From Bdellovibrionales bacterium (GTDB lineage Bacteria; Bdellovibrionota; Bdellovibrionia; Bdellovibrionales; UBA1609): 64,000 bases of DNA. Below, piece by piece: positions 1 through 8,461 of this stretch (the stretch's first letter is position 1; each line of letters opens with the position of its first letter). The stretch covers positions 42,016 to 106,015 of the forward strand of contig JADZEO010000082.1 in the NCBI GenBank assembly GCA_020850475.1. The letters are read 5' to 3'. A program made the translations under genes and the position numbers. The notes under the pieces are model-generated. The model worked only from the letters and a program-made list of their open reading frames with translations. It did no database searches and had not been told where the DNA came from.

Positions 1-324
1 GGCGAAGCCTTGAACGCAGCAAAAGGATCGGCAAAAGACTCTTCCCCCTTGATTCAGGAATTGCCGCTGAATCAAGGGGCAGACGCACCCTCGCAGGTGT
101 GGTCGACAGCTCAGGCGCTGCTCCAGGAGATCAAAAAGGCCTACATGATCATCCTGCAAGAAAAGGAAGAGCAGATTTTGCAGCTGAAAGAGGAAGTCAT
201 CGATCTAAAAACCTTGGTTAGGGTTCTCGAGCAGAACAACGAGCACCTGCTGGGTGCGACCAACCACGCCTCGGCGGCGGACGAGAGTCCCACCGGCGAC
301 TGGGCCTTTTCACTCGATAAATAA
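1..324 (+). CDS. C-terminal part of a coiled-coil protein, cut by the window edge
   Basis: The reading frame is open to the left edge, so this is probably the end of a longer gene; a TTG at 10 could also be a start. The visible 107 residues have a charged heptad-like stretch in the middle (about residues 40-85, rich in E, K, L and Q), which suggests a coiled coil, and a polar tail ending in FSLDK. No domain is recognised. It converges on lon, with 67 bp between the two stop codons that hold the lon terminator. The function is unknown. Confidence 0.55.
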   Translation, partial: GEALNAAKGSAKDSSPLIQELPLNQGADAPSQVWSTAQALLQEIKKAYMIILQEKEEQILQLKEEVIDLKTLVRVLEQNNEHLLGATNHASAADESPTGDWAFSLDK

Positions 325-340
325 GCTCTCCACCAAAATG

Positions 341-363
341 AAAAACGCCCACAGGTGTGGGCG
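341..363 (-). terminator. Rho-independent terminator of lon
   Basis: An 8-bp perfect GC-rich inverted repeat (CGCCCACA at 346-353, TGTGGGCG at 356-363) is followed on the minus strand by a run of five T (341-345), 29 nt after the lon stop. The order of stem and T-run fits termination of leftward transcription only. Confidence 0.8.
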
Positions 364-391
364 CAGTCTTAAAGCAATTTGCTTGAATCCC

Positions 392-2806
392 TTAGGCGGC
401 CGAAGGATTGGAGTCCATCTTCCCCTTTTTGTTTGGCTTCACGACGTCTTTGGTCTTTTTGCGGGCTTTCTTGTCAAAAGCGAGGGCAAAAACCTCGTCC
501 AAGTTTTCAACGAAGATAAAGTTCATCTTCTCTTTGAACTCAGAAGGAATATCCGAAACATCCTTCTTGTTCGCCAAAGGCATGATGATCTTGGTGATGC
601 CATGGCTGAGGGCGGCCAGAGCCTTTTCGCGAATACCACCCACGGGCAGCACTCGACCCGACAGCGTAATCTCTCCAGTCATCGCAATGTCTTTGCGAAT
701 CGGGGTGTCGGTCATCAAGCTCGTCAAACAAGTCGCAATCGTCACTCCCGCAGATGGGCCGTCTTTCGGGATGGCACCCGCAGGCAAGTGCACATGCACC
801 TCGTTGTTTTCGAACCAAGTCTCGTCGATTCCCAGTTCAGCATAGTGCGATTTTGCATAAGACATAGCTGCGGCGGCGGACTCCTTCATGACATCACCGA
901 GCTGTCCGGTGAGCATCATTGAGCCCTTGCCCTTGAACTTCAAGGCTTCGACGTAGAGAATTTCGCCGCCCGCCTGAGTCCACGCCAGTCCGGTGCAAAT
1001 CCCCACTTGGTTCTCCTTGAGTTTTTCGTCACGCAAAAAGCGCGGAGGTCCCAGCAGGTCCGAAACGCGCTCGGCATCGATCACCACTTTTTGATTACTG
1101 CCAAGGACCACCTGTTTGGCGATCTTTCGGCAGACTGAACCAATTTCTCTCTCGAGATTGCGCAGTCCCGCCTCACGGGTGTAGTGCGAAATCAGGAACT
1201 TAATCCCCTCGTCGAGGAACTCGATGCTATCTTTATTAATTCCATTTTGCTCGATTTGCCGTTCGATCAAGTGTTTGCGTGCGATCAACACCTTGTCGTT
1301 TTCGGTGTAGCCGGAAATATTAATGATCTCCATCCGATCACGCAATGCCGGAGGAATATTTTCCAGCACGTTGGCGGTCGCAATAAACAGGACATTGCTC
1401 AGATCAAAGTCAACATTGAGGTAATTGTCTCTAAAAGTTGAGTTCTGCTCTGGATCCAACACCTCCAGCATGGCGGCGCTTGGGTCACCGCGAAAATCGG
1501 AGCCCAGCTTATCAACCTCATCGAGAACAATTACCGGGTTATTGGTCTTGACGTGTTTAAGGGCATGAACAATCTTGCCAGGCATGGCGCCGACATAGGT
1601 TCGTCGGTGACCACGAATTTCGGCCTCGTCCTTTACGCCGCCCAAAGAAAGGCGGAAGTACTCACGGCCCATCGAGCGAGCAATACTTTTACCAAGCGAA
1701 GTTTTTCCTACGCCAGGAGGTCCCGCAAAACACAAGATCGGACCCTTCAGATCTTTATTCTTGAGTTTGCGAACGGCCAAGAACTCGAGAATACGATCCT
1801 TCACCTTGTGGAGATCGTAATGATCTTCGTCGAGAATTTTTTGGGCTCGCGTAATGTCCAAATTGTCTTCCGTTGAGCGGGCCCACGGCATCTCAACCAT
1901 CCAGTCGAGATAAGTTCTAACCATCGAAGCCTCGCTGGCATCGGGGTGCATACGCTCCAAGCGGTTCAATTGTTTGAGAGCCTCAGTTTGAACCTCCTGA
2001 GTCATACCGCAGTTCATAATACGCTCACGAAGTTCGTCGATCTCTTCCGTTTTGGAATCTGAATCCCCAAGCTCATTCTTTATTGCACGCATTTGCTCGC
2101 GCAAAAAGTACTCGCGTTGGCTCTTGGACATCTCGTCTTTGGCGGTATTGCGGATGCGAGCTTGCATCTGCAGCACTTCCAGTTCGTTGGCGAGAATCTC
2201 GTTAACCAACTTAAGGCGATCCTTGGGCACTTGGGTTTCGAGCACGCGTTGAGCGTCCGCGACCTTGAGGCCAAGATTGGAAGCAATCAAGTCGGCCAAA
2301 CGTCCAGGATCAGTCACATCATCTAATACTAATAGGATATCGGGAGAGAGCATCCGGCCCAGAGCAATGATCTTTTCCAGCTGCTCCTTGGCATTGCGGA
2401 TCATGGCTTCAAACTCAATATTGGGACCGGTTGTCGCCGGGTCGTCGATTTTTTCCACCTCGACTTCAAAGCTTGGTTTGGATTTAACATATTGAGTGAT
2501 CCGGCCCTTTGAGATCCCCTGAATCAAAATCTTCACGCGTCCGTCAGACAACTTCCGCATACGCATGATCATGGCGATGGTACCAGTTCGGAAAATCGTG
2601 TTCTCCGCAGGGTTCTCCTCGGTGATTTCCTTTTGCGAGGCCAAGAAGATCAATCGATTTTTCGCCAAGGCTTCCTCTACCGCGCGAATCGACGACTCGC
2701 GCCCCACATACAGAGGTAAAATCATGTAGGGGAAGACCACGATGTCCCTCACGGGCAACATGGGTAAGTGTTTGGGGATCTCGATTACTTTGTCGTCAAA
2801 ATTCAT
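392..2806 (-). CDS. lon: ATP-dependent Lon protease
   Basis: Cytoplasmic AAA+ serine protease that degrades misfolded and short-lived regulatory proteins. The 804 residues match the usual length. The N-terminal LON substrate-binding domain covers about 13-205, the AAA+ module has Walker A GPPGVGKTS at 362-370 and Walker B VIVLDEVDK at 425-433, and the C-terminal protease domain carries the Ser-Lys dyad (S685 in PKDGPSAG, K728). The last ~25 residues form a basic, low-complexity tail rich in K that is not typical of the family. The ATG is preceded by GGAGG at proper distance. The gene appears monocistronic, with its own terminator and a 313-bp upstream region. Confidence 0.97.
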   Translation of the reverse strand: MNFDDKVIEIPKHLPMLPVRDIVVFPYMILPLYVGRESSIRAVEEALAKNRLIFLASQKEITEENPAENTIFRTGTIAMIMRMRKLSDGRVKILIQGISKGRITQYVKSKPSFEVEVEKIDDPATTGPNIEFEAMIRNAKEQLEKIIALGRMLSPDILLVLDDVTDPGRLADLIASNLGLKVADAQRVLETQVPKDRLKLVNEILANELEVLQMQARIRNTAKDEMSKSQREYFLREQMRAIKNELGDSDSKTEEIDELRERIMNCGMTQEVQTEALKQLNRLERMHPDASEASMVRTYLDWMVEMPWARSTEDNLDITRAQKILDEDHYDLHKVKDRILEFLAVRKLKNKDLKGPILCFAGPPGVGKTSLGKSIARSMGREYFRLSLGGVKDEAEIRGHRRTYVGAMPGKIVHALKHVKTNNPVIVLDEVDKLGSDFRGDPSAAMLEVLDPEQNSTFRDNYLNVDFDLSNVLFIATANVLENIPPALRDRMEIINISGYTENDKVLIARKHLIERQIEQNGINKDSIEFLDEGIKFLISHYTREAGLRNLEREIGSVCRKIAKQVVLGSNQKVVIDAERVSDLLGPPRFLRDEKLKENQVGICTGLAWTQAGGEILYVEALKFKGKGSMMLTGQLGDVMKESAAAAMSYAKSHYAELGIDETWFENNEVHVHLPAGAIPKDGPSAGVTIATCLTSLMTDTPIRKDIAMTGEITLSGRVLPVGGIREKALAALSHGITKIIMPLANKKDVSDIPSEFKEKMNFIFVENLDEVFALAFDKKARKKTKDVVKPNKKGKMDSNPSAA

Positions 2807-2905
2807 AAGGCCTCCGCATTGGCGGGAATCAACATTGCTTACCTACTTATCTTTTCGGTCTGGGCGCCCAGGTCTTTAAGGAAAAAGAAGAGGGAAGAGG
2901 TCCGG

Positions 2906-2935
2906 AATTTACTGAAACGACCCGGATTTTTGCAA
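2906..2935 (-). promoter_or_regulatory. Possible lon promoter
   Basis: On the minus strand TTGCAA (2930-2935) and TAAATT (2906-2911) are separated by 18 nt, each matching the sigma-70-type consensus at four positions. This would give a leader of about 90 nt before lon. It is a weak match and is read from sequence only. The region 2807-3119 (313 bp) holds no protein gene: it contains this candidate, an inverted repeat at 2967-2989, and the terminator of the next gene. Confidence 0.3.
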
Positions 2936-2966
2936 AATTGTGGCGACAAAAAATTGACGAGTCTAG

Positions 2967-2989
2967 GTCTTAATAGGCTTCGTTAAGAC
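2967..2989. repeat. Inverted repeat upstream of lon
   Basis: GTCTTAA (2967-2973) and TTAAGAC (2983-2989) form a perfect 7-bp inverted repeat with a 9-nt spacer, about 32 bp upstream of the candidate -35 of lon. It has operator-like geometry (the CIRCE element also uses a 9-nt spacer), but the sequence is not CIRCE. No function can be assigned. Confidence 0.4.
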
Positions 2990-3052
2990 TGGAGGCGAGG
3001 TCGCCCCATAAGAAAAAATTTGTTGTTGCATAAGTCAATCGGTGGACGGGCT

Positions 3053-3086
3053 CAAAAACAACGAGGGGCCGCTTTGCGGCCCCTCG
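3053..3086 (-). terminator. Rho-independent terminator of the DksA-like gene
   Basis: A perfect 11-bp GC-rich stem (CGAGGGGCCGC at 3062-3072, GCGGCCCCTCG at 3076-3086) with a 3-nt loop is followed on the minus strand by TTGTTTTT. It lies 34 nt after the stop codon of the gene at 3120-3488. Confidence 0.8.
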
Positions 3087-3119
3087 CCAAGGAGGTTAAC
3101 ATGAAAAACACACGGTCTC

Positions 3120-3488
3120 TTATCTAACAAATCTCGATTTTAAGGCTTCTCTTAACTCCGCACCCTCAATGCTCAGGCGGGTCCAGGGGATGGCCAGCAG
3201 CCGCTCGGCCTCAATGAATTCCGCCGTTTCCTCACACAGCCCAAAAGTTCCCGATTCGATACGGGCGAGGGCGGATTCAATTTCCAAAAGCCGCATACGG
3301 AGGCGGTTTTGAACCGACAGAAATTGATTTTCAGCGAGAGTTCTCATCGACTGATCAATCTCATCGCCCCGATCATCGCGGCTGGCGTAGTCCGCACGGT
3401 TCTGCGAAAGACGGTTGAGAGTTTCTGCCTTGGCCGCGAGCAGGCGGGATTTACACTCGTCAACGAGAGTCATTGCTAAACGTTCCAT
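3120..3488 (-). CDS. DksA/TraR-family protein lacking the zinc-finger cysteines
   Basis: The 122-residue protein has the DksA/TraR layout: an N-terminal helical hairpin region with an acidic DDRGDEID segment (about 38-45), then the segment that normally holds the C4 zinc finger. That segment is recognisable (GTFGLCEE at 80-87, then IPW and IEGAE near 100-111), but only C85 is kept; the other three positions are T88, S106 and G109. DksA acts in the secondary channel of RNA polymerase with ppGpp. Zinc-independent DksA paralogues with missing cysteines are known, for example in Pseudomonas. The ATG has a GAGGGG box 5 nt upstream. It is a single-gene unit with its own terminator. Confidence 0.8.
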   Translation of the reverse strand: MERLAMTLVDECKSRLLAAKAETLNRLSQNRADYASRDDRGDEIDQSMRTLAENQFLSVQNRLRMRLLEIESALARIESGTFGLCEETAEFIEAERLLAIPWTRLSIEGAELREALKSRFVR

Positions 3489-3625
3489 TTTTCCCCCTCA
3501 AAAAAGGTAGAGTTGAACATCGGTGCCGGCTGGTCCGGACTCGCCTTCCGTTCAGGAAGGTGTTGGTAAGACGTGAAGACGCACTCAGGCGGTTAGTGCG
3601 GGCGAGATTTTTTTATAGCGAGTGG

Positions 3626-5608
3626 CTACTTGGTCGGCTTCTTAGCCAATTTAAGTGGGGTGATTTGACCTTTATCAACTGTAAGTGCCGTTAATGGGCG
3701 CTCAATTTCGCGTGAAGCGTTCATATAAAGAGTACCCAAGGAGCCTTTAAAGGTTTTGGCCTCAGCCAGGCTTTCCGCCAGACCGACGCGGGTGTTTTGC
3801 CCGCGCTCGATAAGCTCGCGGACCATCAGGCCAGCATCATAACCTTGGGCCTCAAAAAGCCCGGGCTCTTCCTTAAAGGTCTTTTGAAAATCACGAAAAA
3901 AAGCCGACTGGCGAAAGCGAGAGTCATTAGAAAAGAAGGCATCAACAAAAACCGAGCCCTCAACAAAGCGTTCGCCCTTGGCGACCAGCTCGGAAGTATT
4001 CCAAATATTTGTCCCAAGGAGGTGAACCTTGTTGACCTCTTGAAAAGCCAACATGGGTGCAATTTGACTTACGGCAACGGCACCATCGGGAATAAAAAGC
4101 GCGTCGAATTCGATGATCGGCGGCAAAAGATCTGTCGGCGGAAGCGTCCTGCCGCTTACGGTTTTGACCTTCTTCTGCCATTCACGAAGGTGATAGCGAT
4201 ACTCTTCGGCACGATCTTCCAAATAAAAGGTTCCAACGAGGCGCTGAATTGGACCGCTAAAATCAGTTTCCTTCGGATTGTAGGGCTGGGCGCCGACAAC
4301 CTGACCGCCGCGAGCTAAAACCTCATCCCAAAATAGGTTGGCGTACTCAACGCCGTACGGATCGTTGGGATACAAAATGGCAAAGCGCTTATGGCCGAGA
4401 TCTTCAATTGCGACTTTGGCGAGTTGGCGAACTTGCATCTCGCTCGTCAAACTGTTTCGAAAAACGGTGGGACCGATATCGGTAATCCCGGCCTTTTGGG
4501 AAAGAGCAATGCTGGGTACTCCGAGTTCATCGGCCTTAGAAGCGACAGCCACCGCGGTCTTACTTGAAAGACTGCCGATAATCGAGATGACGTGATCTTC
4601 AGTGACCAGCCGTTCGACGGCTCGGCGGGCGGAATCGGGGTTGCCTTCGCTGTCAATCACCGCGAGCTTCACTTTAGAAGCATGTGGCCCATAAATCCCA
4701 AGTCCAAGTTGAATGCCGCGCAAAGTTTTATAGCCAAAGTTAGAGGCCTTGCCGCTTAATGGTAGCACGGCTCCAACCGTATAGGGCTCCACCTTGCGGC
4801 GGGCTTCAATTTGCTCAAGAAGGTGATTGGCTTTTTCTGAGAGTTCGGTTTCTGGAGCCAAACTCACCGTCTCAAGTAAAAAATCTCTCGCCTTCCAAAA
4901 GTCGCGCTGCTCGAACAGCAGTGTTCCGATGCGCAAGACGGCGTAGCTGCGAACAAAACCAAACTTGCTATCGCCAGCAACGATTTCGAGATCCTGGTCA
5001 CTCAGGTGCGATTCAACATAATCAATCGCGCGGTTCTTAAAAACCTCGCGCTCGTTTGGATTGGTCTCGTTTTCGGAGAGGTAGATAATTGATCGGAGAG
5101 CATCGATGCGATCCCCGACGGCCGTAAGAACCTGAAAGCGCAAGCGGTAGATTTCCAGGCGGGTTTGAGGAGAAAGATCGCTCATTTTTAGGCACTTATT
5201 AGTCAGACTCAGCACCTCATCATAGCTCCCAGTCTTGGCTAAGGCCTTGGCCGCGCCAACGAGAGCGTCGGCCTCGCGCGGACTAAACACGTCACTGTTA
5301 ACGACGGAGATATAGGAATCGTAGGAGTTTCGGTAGTCACGTTTTTGATAATAGATTTCGCCCATCGCCATGTAAGCATCGTCCGCGACATCGGTGTCGG
5401 GGTGATCTTTAACCAGTTTTTTGAGTTTATTCATCGCCCGGTCGTGGGCGCCAGCGGCCATGTCGATCTCAACTTTCGACATGGTGTCTTGCAGGGGAGC
5501 GCCAGCCTTTGTGGGTGGCTTCTTTTTGGGTGCGGAAATGCACGAGCTCAGTCCCAAGCCGCAGGCCAAGAGCAAAATCCAAAAAACAGGGCGGCAGGCA
5601 ATTTTCAT
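3626..5608 (-). CDS. LpoA-like lipoprotein: TPR region plus periplasmic-binding-protein domain
   Basis: The N-terminus is a lipoprotein signal (hydrophobic [11 protein letters not shown], lipobox LSSC with Cys23), so the protein should be anchored in the periplasm, probably on the outer membrane. Residues ~40-270 look like TPR helices, and ~275-645 resemble the type-1 periplasmic binding fold of branched-chain amino acid receptors ([16 protein letters not shown]). The same order, TPR then binding-protein fold, is found in LpoA, the lipoprotein activator of penicillin-binding protein 1A. There is no transporter beside it, which favours an LpoA-like role over nutrient uptake. Its ATG overlaps the stop of the upstream dnaJ-like gene (ATGA). 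Confidence 0.7.
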   Translation of the reverse strand: MKIACRPVFWILLLACGLGLSSCISAPKKKPPTKAGAPLQDTMSKVEIDMAAGAHDRAMNKLKKLVKDHPDTDVADDAYMAMGEIYYQKRDYRNSYDSYISVVNSDVFSPREADALVGAAKALAKTGSYDEVLSLTNKCLKMSDLSPQTRLEIYRLRFQVLTAVGDRIDALRSIIYLSENETNPNEREVFKNRAIDYVESHLSDQDLEIVAGDSKFGFVRSYAVLRIGTLLFEQRDFWKARDFLLETVSLAPETELSEKANHLLEQIEARRKVEPYTVGAVLPLSGKASNFGYKTLRGIQLGLGIYGPHASKVKLAVIDSEGNPDSARRAVERLVTEDHVISIIGSLSSKTAVAVASKADELGVPSIALSQKAGITDIGPTVFRNSLTSEMQVRQLAKVAIEDLGHKRFAILYPNDPYGVEYANLFWDEVLARGGQVVGAQPYNPKETDFSGPIQRLVGTFYLEDRAEEYRYHLREWQKKVKTVSGRTLPPTDLLPPIIEFDALFIPDGAVAVSQIAPMLAFQEVNKVHLLGTNIWNTSELVAKGERFVEGSVFVDAFFSNDSRFRQSAFFRDFQKTFKEEPGLFEAQGYDAGLMVRELIERGQNTRVGLAESLAEAKTFKGSLGTLYMNASREIERPLTALTVDKGQITPLKLAKKPTK

Positions 5609-6615
5609 TGGCGCGACTTCATGACCTTTTTGACGTTGTTTAAAAATTCAACCACTAGCGGTGATTTTTGCGTCAAATGCTTCAATTGTCCAACGGCTTT
5701 CTGGTCCTCTTCGCTCAGATCGGAGGGAATGTCGACGATGACTTTAACCAGCATATCCCCATGCCCATACCCACCAATGTCTGGGAAGCCCTTGTTCTTT
5801 AATCGAAAGAGTTGCCCAGGGTGGGTTCCGGGAGGAACGCGTAAGCTCGCCTTGCCCAGCAGCGTCGGGATTTCGATCTGTGTGCCGACGATGGCATCGA
5901 CAAAAGAAATTGGTAGATCCATTAAAATATTATTTTCTTCACGGCGAAAAAGAGGGTGTTCCTGACAATTGACAATCACATACAGATCGCCCGCATCGCC
6001 GGGCTTGCCCACCGCATCGCCTTCACCGCGCAACTTCAGGCGCTGACCGTTGCGAACACCCGAAGGGACGGTGATTGAAAGCTTGGCGGTTTCTTCTTTA
6101 CCTCCCCGTCGGCGCACAAACGAAATCGTCTTTTCACAGCCCTTGGCGGCCTCTTCCAGAGTGATCGAAAGAGTGTAGCGAAGATCGGCACCGCGATTTT
6201 GCTCAAACCCTGCGGCACCGCCCGCGGGTCCACGACGGCGTCCACTAAACACGTCGCCAAAAAAATCATTGAAGACATCTTGAAAGGATTCAGGATCGGT
6301 TCCGCCAAAGCCGCCCCCGAAATCACCACCAAAATCTTTGAATCCGCCAAAGCCCTTACCAAAAGGACCTTGTCCCTGAAAGCCTCCGGCGTGGGCGCCA
6401 ACGTGCCCAAACTGATCATACATTTGTCGCTTCTTGGGATCGCGCAAAACCTCATAGGCTTCATTTACTTCTTTGAAGCGATCTTCGGCTTGACGGTTTC
6501 CCGGGTTCTTGTCGGGATGGAACTTGAGCGCAAGCTTCCGGTAAGCCTTCTTGATGTCTTCAAGAGACGCCGAGCGACTGACCTCAAGAATGGAATAGTA
6601 GTCTCGCTTTCCCAA
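5605..6615 (-). CDS. DnaJ-class co-chaperone without zinc-finger domain
   Basis: The J domain (residues ~4-70) has the HPD motif (FHPDKNP), followed by a Gly/Phe-rich linker (~75-125) and two beta-rich C-terminal client-binding domains. The four CxxCxGxG repeats of full DnaJ are absent, so this is the CbpA/type-II architecture (336 residues). It should stimulate DnaK ATPase and deliver clients. The start is a TTG preceded by GAGGGG. It follows grpE by 14 bp and overlaps the LpoA-like gene, so the three are probably co-transcribed. A canonical dnaJ, if any, would be elsewhere. Confidence 0.88.
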   Translation of the reverse strand: MGKRDYYSILEVSRSASLEDIKKAYRKLALKFHPDKNPGNRQAEDRFKEVNEAYEVLRDPKKRQMYDQFGHVGAHAGGFQGQGPFGKGFGGFKDFGGDFGGGFGGTDPESFQDVFNDFFGDVFSGRRRGPAGGAAGFEQNRGADLRYTLSITLEEAAKGCEKTISFVRRRGGKEETAKLSITVPSGVRNGQRLKLRGEGDAVGKPGDAGDLYVIVNCQEHPLFRREENNILMDLPISFVDAIVGTQIEIPTLLGKASLRVPPGTHPGQLFRLKNKGFPDIGGYGHGDMLVKVIVDIPSDLSEEDQKAVGQLKHLTQKSPLVVEFLNNVKKVMKSRQ

Positions 6616-6629
6616 TCGAAACCCCTCAA

Positions 6630-7187
6630 TTATCCTTTAGTACCCAATTCTTTCGCCACAACCACCTGAGCAGGTCGGAGGACACGGTCGTGAAGCCGAT
6701 AAGCCCGTCGGAAAACCTGAGTTATGTGTCCCGGCGGATAGCGATCGGTTTCCTCGCTACTCAGGGCCTCATGCATAAGAGGATCAAACGGTTCACCAAC
6801 CGGGTCGTGTCCACTGACGCCAAAACGCGAGAGGACTGAGCGCAGCTCTTCGGCGGTGAGGCGGATGCCGTCAACAAAGCCATTAACGTTCTCTGGTTTA
6901 ATTTCGGAACTCAGGGCGCGATCAAAAATATCGAGCACATCGAGCAGGGCCAAGAGCAAGCGCTCGGAGCCGTACTTCACCAAATCGGAGCGCTCCTTGA
7001 TCATGTGCTTTGTGTAATTTTCAAACTCTGCTCGCAGGTAGAGGTAGTCGTTCTTCCATCGAGCGGCTTCTGCCTCGGCCTGGCCGAGGGCACTGGGCGC
7101 AGACTCGTCGCCGACACTCTCAATTTCGTCACCAAACTCGGAGTTGGGATTTGATTTGTTGTTATTGCTGTCGTCGGAATGGGACAA
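6630..7187 (-). CDS. grpE: GrpE nucleotide exchange factor
   Basis: GrpE releases ADP from DnaK. The 185-residue protein has a disordered, Asn/Ser-rich start, a long helix (~45-95, with [13 protein letters not shown]), and the typical C-terminal beta domain ([17 protein letters not shown] at the end). The start is TTG with AGGAGG 5 nt upstream; no better start is seen. It heads the grpE, dnaJ-like, LpoA-like set, and a good promoter lies directly upstream. Confidence 0.95.
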   Translation of the reverse strand: MSHSDDSNNNKSNPNSEFGDEIESVGDESAPSALGQAEAEAARWKNDYLYLRAEFENYTKHMIKERSDLVKYGSERLLLALLDVLDIFDRALSSEIKPENVNGFVDGIRLTAEELRSVLSRFGVSGHDPVGEPFDPLMHEALSSEETDRYPPGHITQVFRRAYRLHDRVLRPAQVVVAKELGTKG

Positions 7188-7207
7188 CCCGGCCTCCTGA
7201 GTAAAGG

Positions 7208-7237
7208 ATAATATCGTAATAGCAAATATGTGCCCAA
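7208..7237 (-). promoter_or_regulatory. Promoter of the grpE cluster
   Basis: On the minus strand TTGGGC (7232-7237) and TATTAT (7208-7213) are spaced by 18 nt; the -10 matches five of six consensus positions. It lies ~20 bp upstream of the grpE start and just after the hemW stop. No CIRCE-type repeat is seen. Confidence 0.5.
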
Positions 7238-7248
7238 TACAGAGATTG

Positions 7249-8427
7249 TCAACGCGTCAAGAGATTCGGGGAAGAAGGCAGTCTGGCAAGCTCTTGGGCC
7301 GAAAAGGTGACCTCTAGAAAGGCCTGATTACTTAGGTGGACGCCCTGGCGAGTAAGCCTCCAACCGCCACCGGCGGACTCTACGAGGCCGGCCGCCTGAA
7401 GTGACAACAGTCGGCCCCTAACAAGACTTGCGATTTCTTCTCCAAACCGCAAGCCCATGGCCGAGAGATCAACGCCAGCGCTGCGGCGCAGAGAGGTGTG
7501 ACAGTAATCCGTTAGCGCCTCATGTGCCCTCAAGCGCTCGCGCTGTTTGTGGGGAACATCAGAGGCGGTGGCCTGGCGCTCATATTCTTGCATCGAATTG
7601 GAGTTCCAAAACCGAACTCCGTAGGCCTCGTCTGGCTGGTAGGAGTGAGCACTCAGCCCAATTCCCCAGTAAGGTTGGTCGGTCCAATAAAGGAGGTTAT
7701 GTTTTGATTCCCAGCCGGGGCGACTAAAGTTAGAAATTTCATAACGAATCAGCTTGGACTCCTGGAGGCGCTCCTCGATGAGATCAAACATCCTCAATTG
7801 GTCCGGGTCCGCCGGTCGTCCCGCCGACATTGGATGATTCGCGGGGACAGTCAGGCAGTAGGCACTTAAATGCGGCGGGTTATATTTGGCGACCAGTTCA
7901 AGATCGGACTCGAGCTGTACGAAAGTCTGTCCCGGCAGAGCAAACAGCAGATCAAACGAGTAGTTCACATTTTGGCCCGCCAAAAAGTCGAGCGTTTGGC
8001 GCGTCTGAAGGGCCGTGTGTTTGCGGCCGCACCGAGCCAGCAAGTCGTCGTCAAATGTTTGAGCTCCGACACTAAAGCGGTTAACCCCGCCGTCGCGGTA
8101 TATACGAAAAGACGCCTCATTCATCGTGGCCGGATTGATTTCAATCGTGACCTCGGTGTCGGCATGAATTGGAAAGCCTGCATTGGCAAGGGCGGCGATA
8201 ATCGTTACAATGTTTTCGGCAGGCAGAATGCTCGGAGTACCGCCGCCAAAATACAGACTCGTTAGTTGAGCGGCAGGAAACAAGTGGGCGCGCGCCTTAA
8301 TTTCTCGAAGCAACAGCTCAAGGTACTCCGACGAAGGGCGAATCTCAGAAGTAGCAAAGGTGGTAAAGTCGCAATAGTGGCAACGCTGCAAACAATAGGG
8401 AATGTGAACATAAATTCCAAAGGCCAT
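7249..8427 (-). CDS. hemW: HemW-like radical SAM protein (heme chaperone)
   Basis: The 392-residue protein starts with YVHIPYC and the radical SAM cluster motif CLQRCHYC, followed by YFGGGTPS, matching HemW, the former oxygen-independent coproporphyrinogen oxidase-like protein now regarded as a heme-trafficking chaperone. True HemN has an N-terminal extension that is lacking here. The start is fixed by an in-frame stop three codons upstream. There is no Shine-Dalgarno sequence; a -10-like box lies 6 nt before the ATG. It is divergent from the M16 peptidase with only 16 bp between the start codons. Confidence 0.9.
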   Translation of the reverse strand: MAFGIYVHIPYCLQRCHYCDFTTFATSEIRPSSEYLELLLREIKARAHLFPAAQLTSLYFGGGTPSILPAENIVTIIAALANAGFPIHADTEVTIEINPATMNEASFRIYRDGGVNRFSVGAQTFDDDLLARCGRKHTALQTRQTLDFLAGQNVNYSFDLLFALPGQTFVQLESDLELVAKYNPPHLSAYCLTVPANHPMSAGRPADPDQLRMFDLIEERLQESKLIRYEISNFSRPGWESKHNLLYWTDQPYWGIGLSAHSYQPDEAYGVRFWNSNSMQEYERQATASDVPHKQRERLRAHEALTDYCHTSLRRSAGVDLSAMGLRFGEEIASLVRGRLLSLQAAGLVESAGGGWRLTRQGVHLSNQAFLEVTFSAQELARLPSSPNLLTR

Positions 8428-8433
8428 GGAAGG

Positions 8434-8461
8434 TATTTAGCTAATGTTTAAAAAGTTTCAA
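8434..8461 (-). promoter_or_regulatory. Possible leaderless promoter of hemW
   Basis: TTGAAA (8456-8461) and TAAATA (8434-8439) on the minus strand are 16 nt apart, and the -10 ends 6 nt before the ATG. The -35 lies inside the first codons of the divergent M16 gene. With no ribosome binding site present, a leaderless mRNA is plausible. Confidence 0.35.

Noticed and set aside
254..922. Open frame of 222 codons across the lon terminator and lon 3' end
   Set aside because: Opposite lon and crossing its terminator; composition is not protein-like.
3540..3565. Short hairpin CCTTCC/GGAAGG upstream of the DksA-like gene
   Set aside because: Only 6 bp, no T-run and not next to a stop codon, so no terminator can be claimed.
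5605..6615. Annotation as full DnaJ
   Set aside because: The four zinc-finger cysteine repeats are missing, so only the DnaJ-like/CbpA class is supported.
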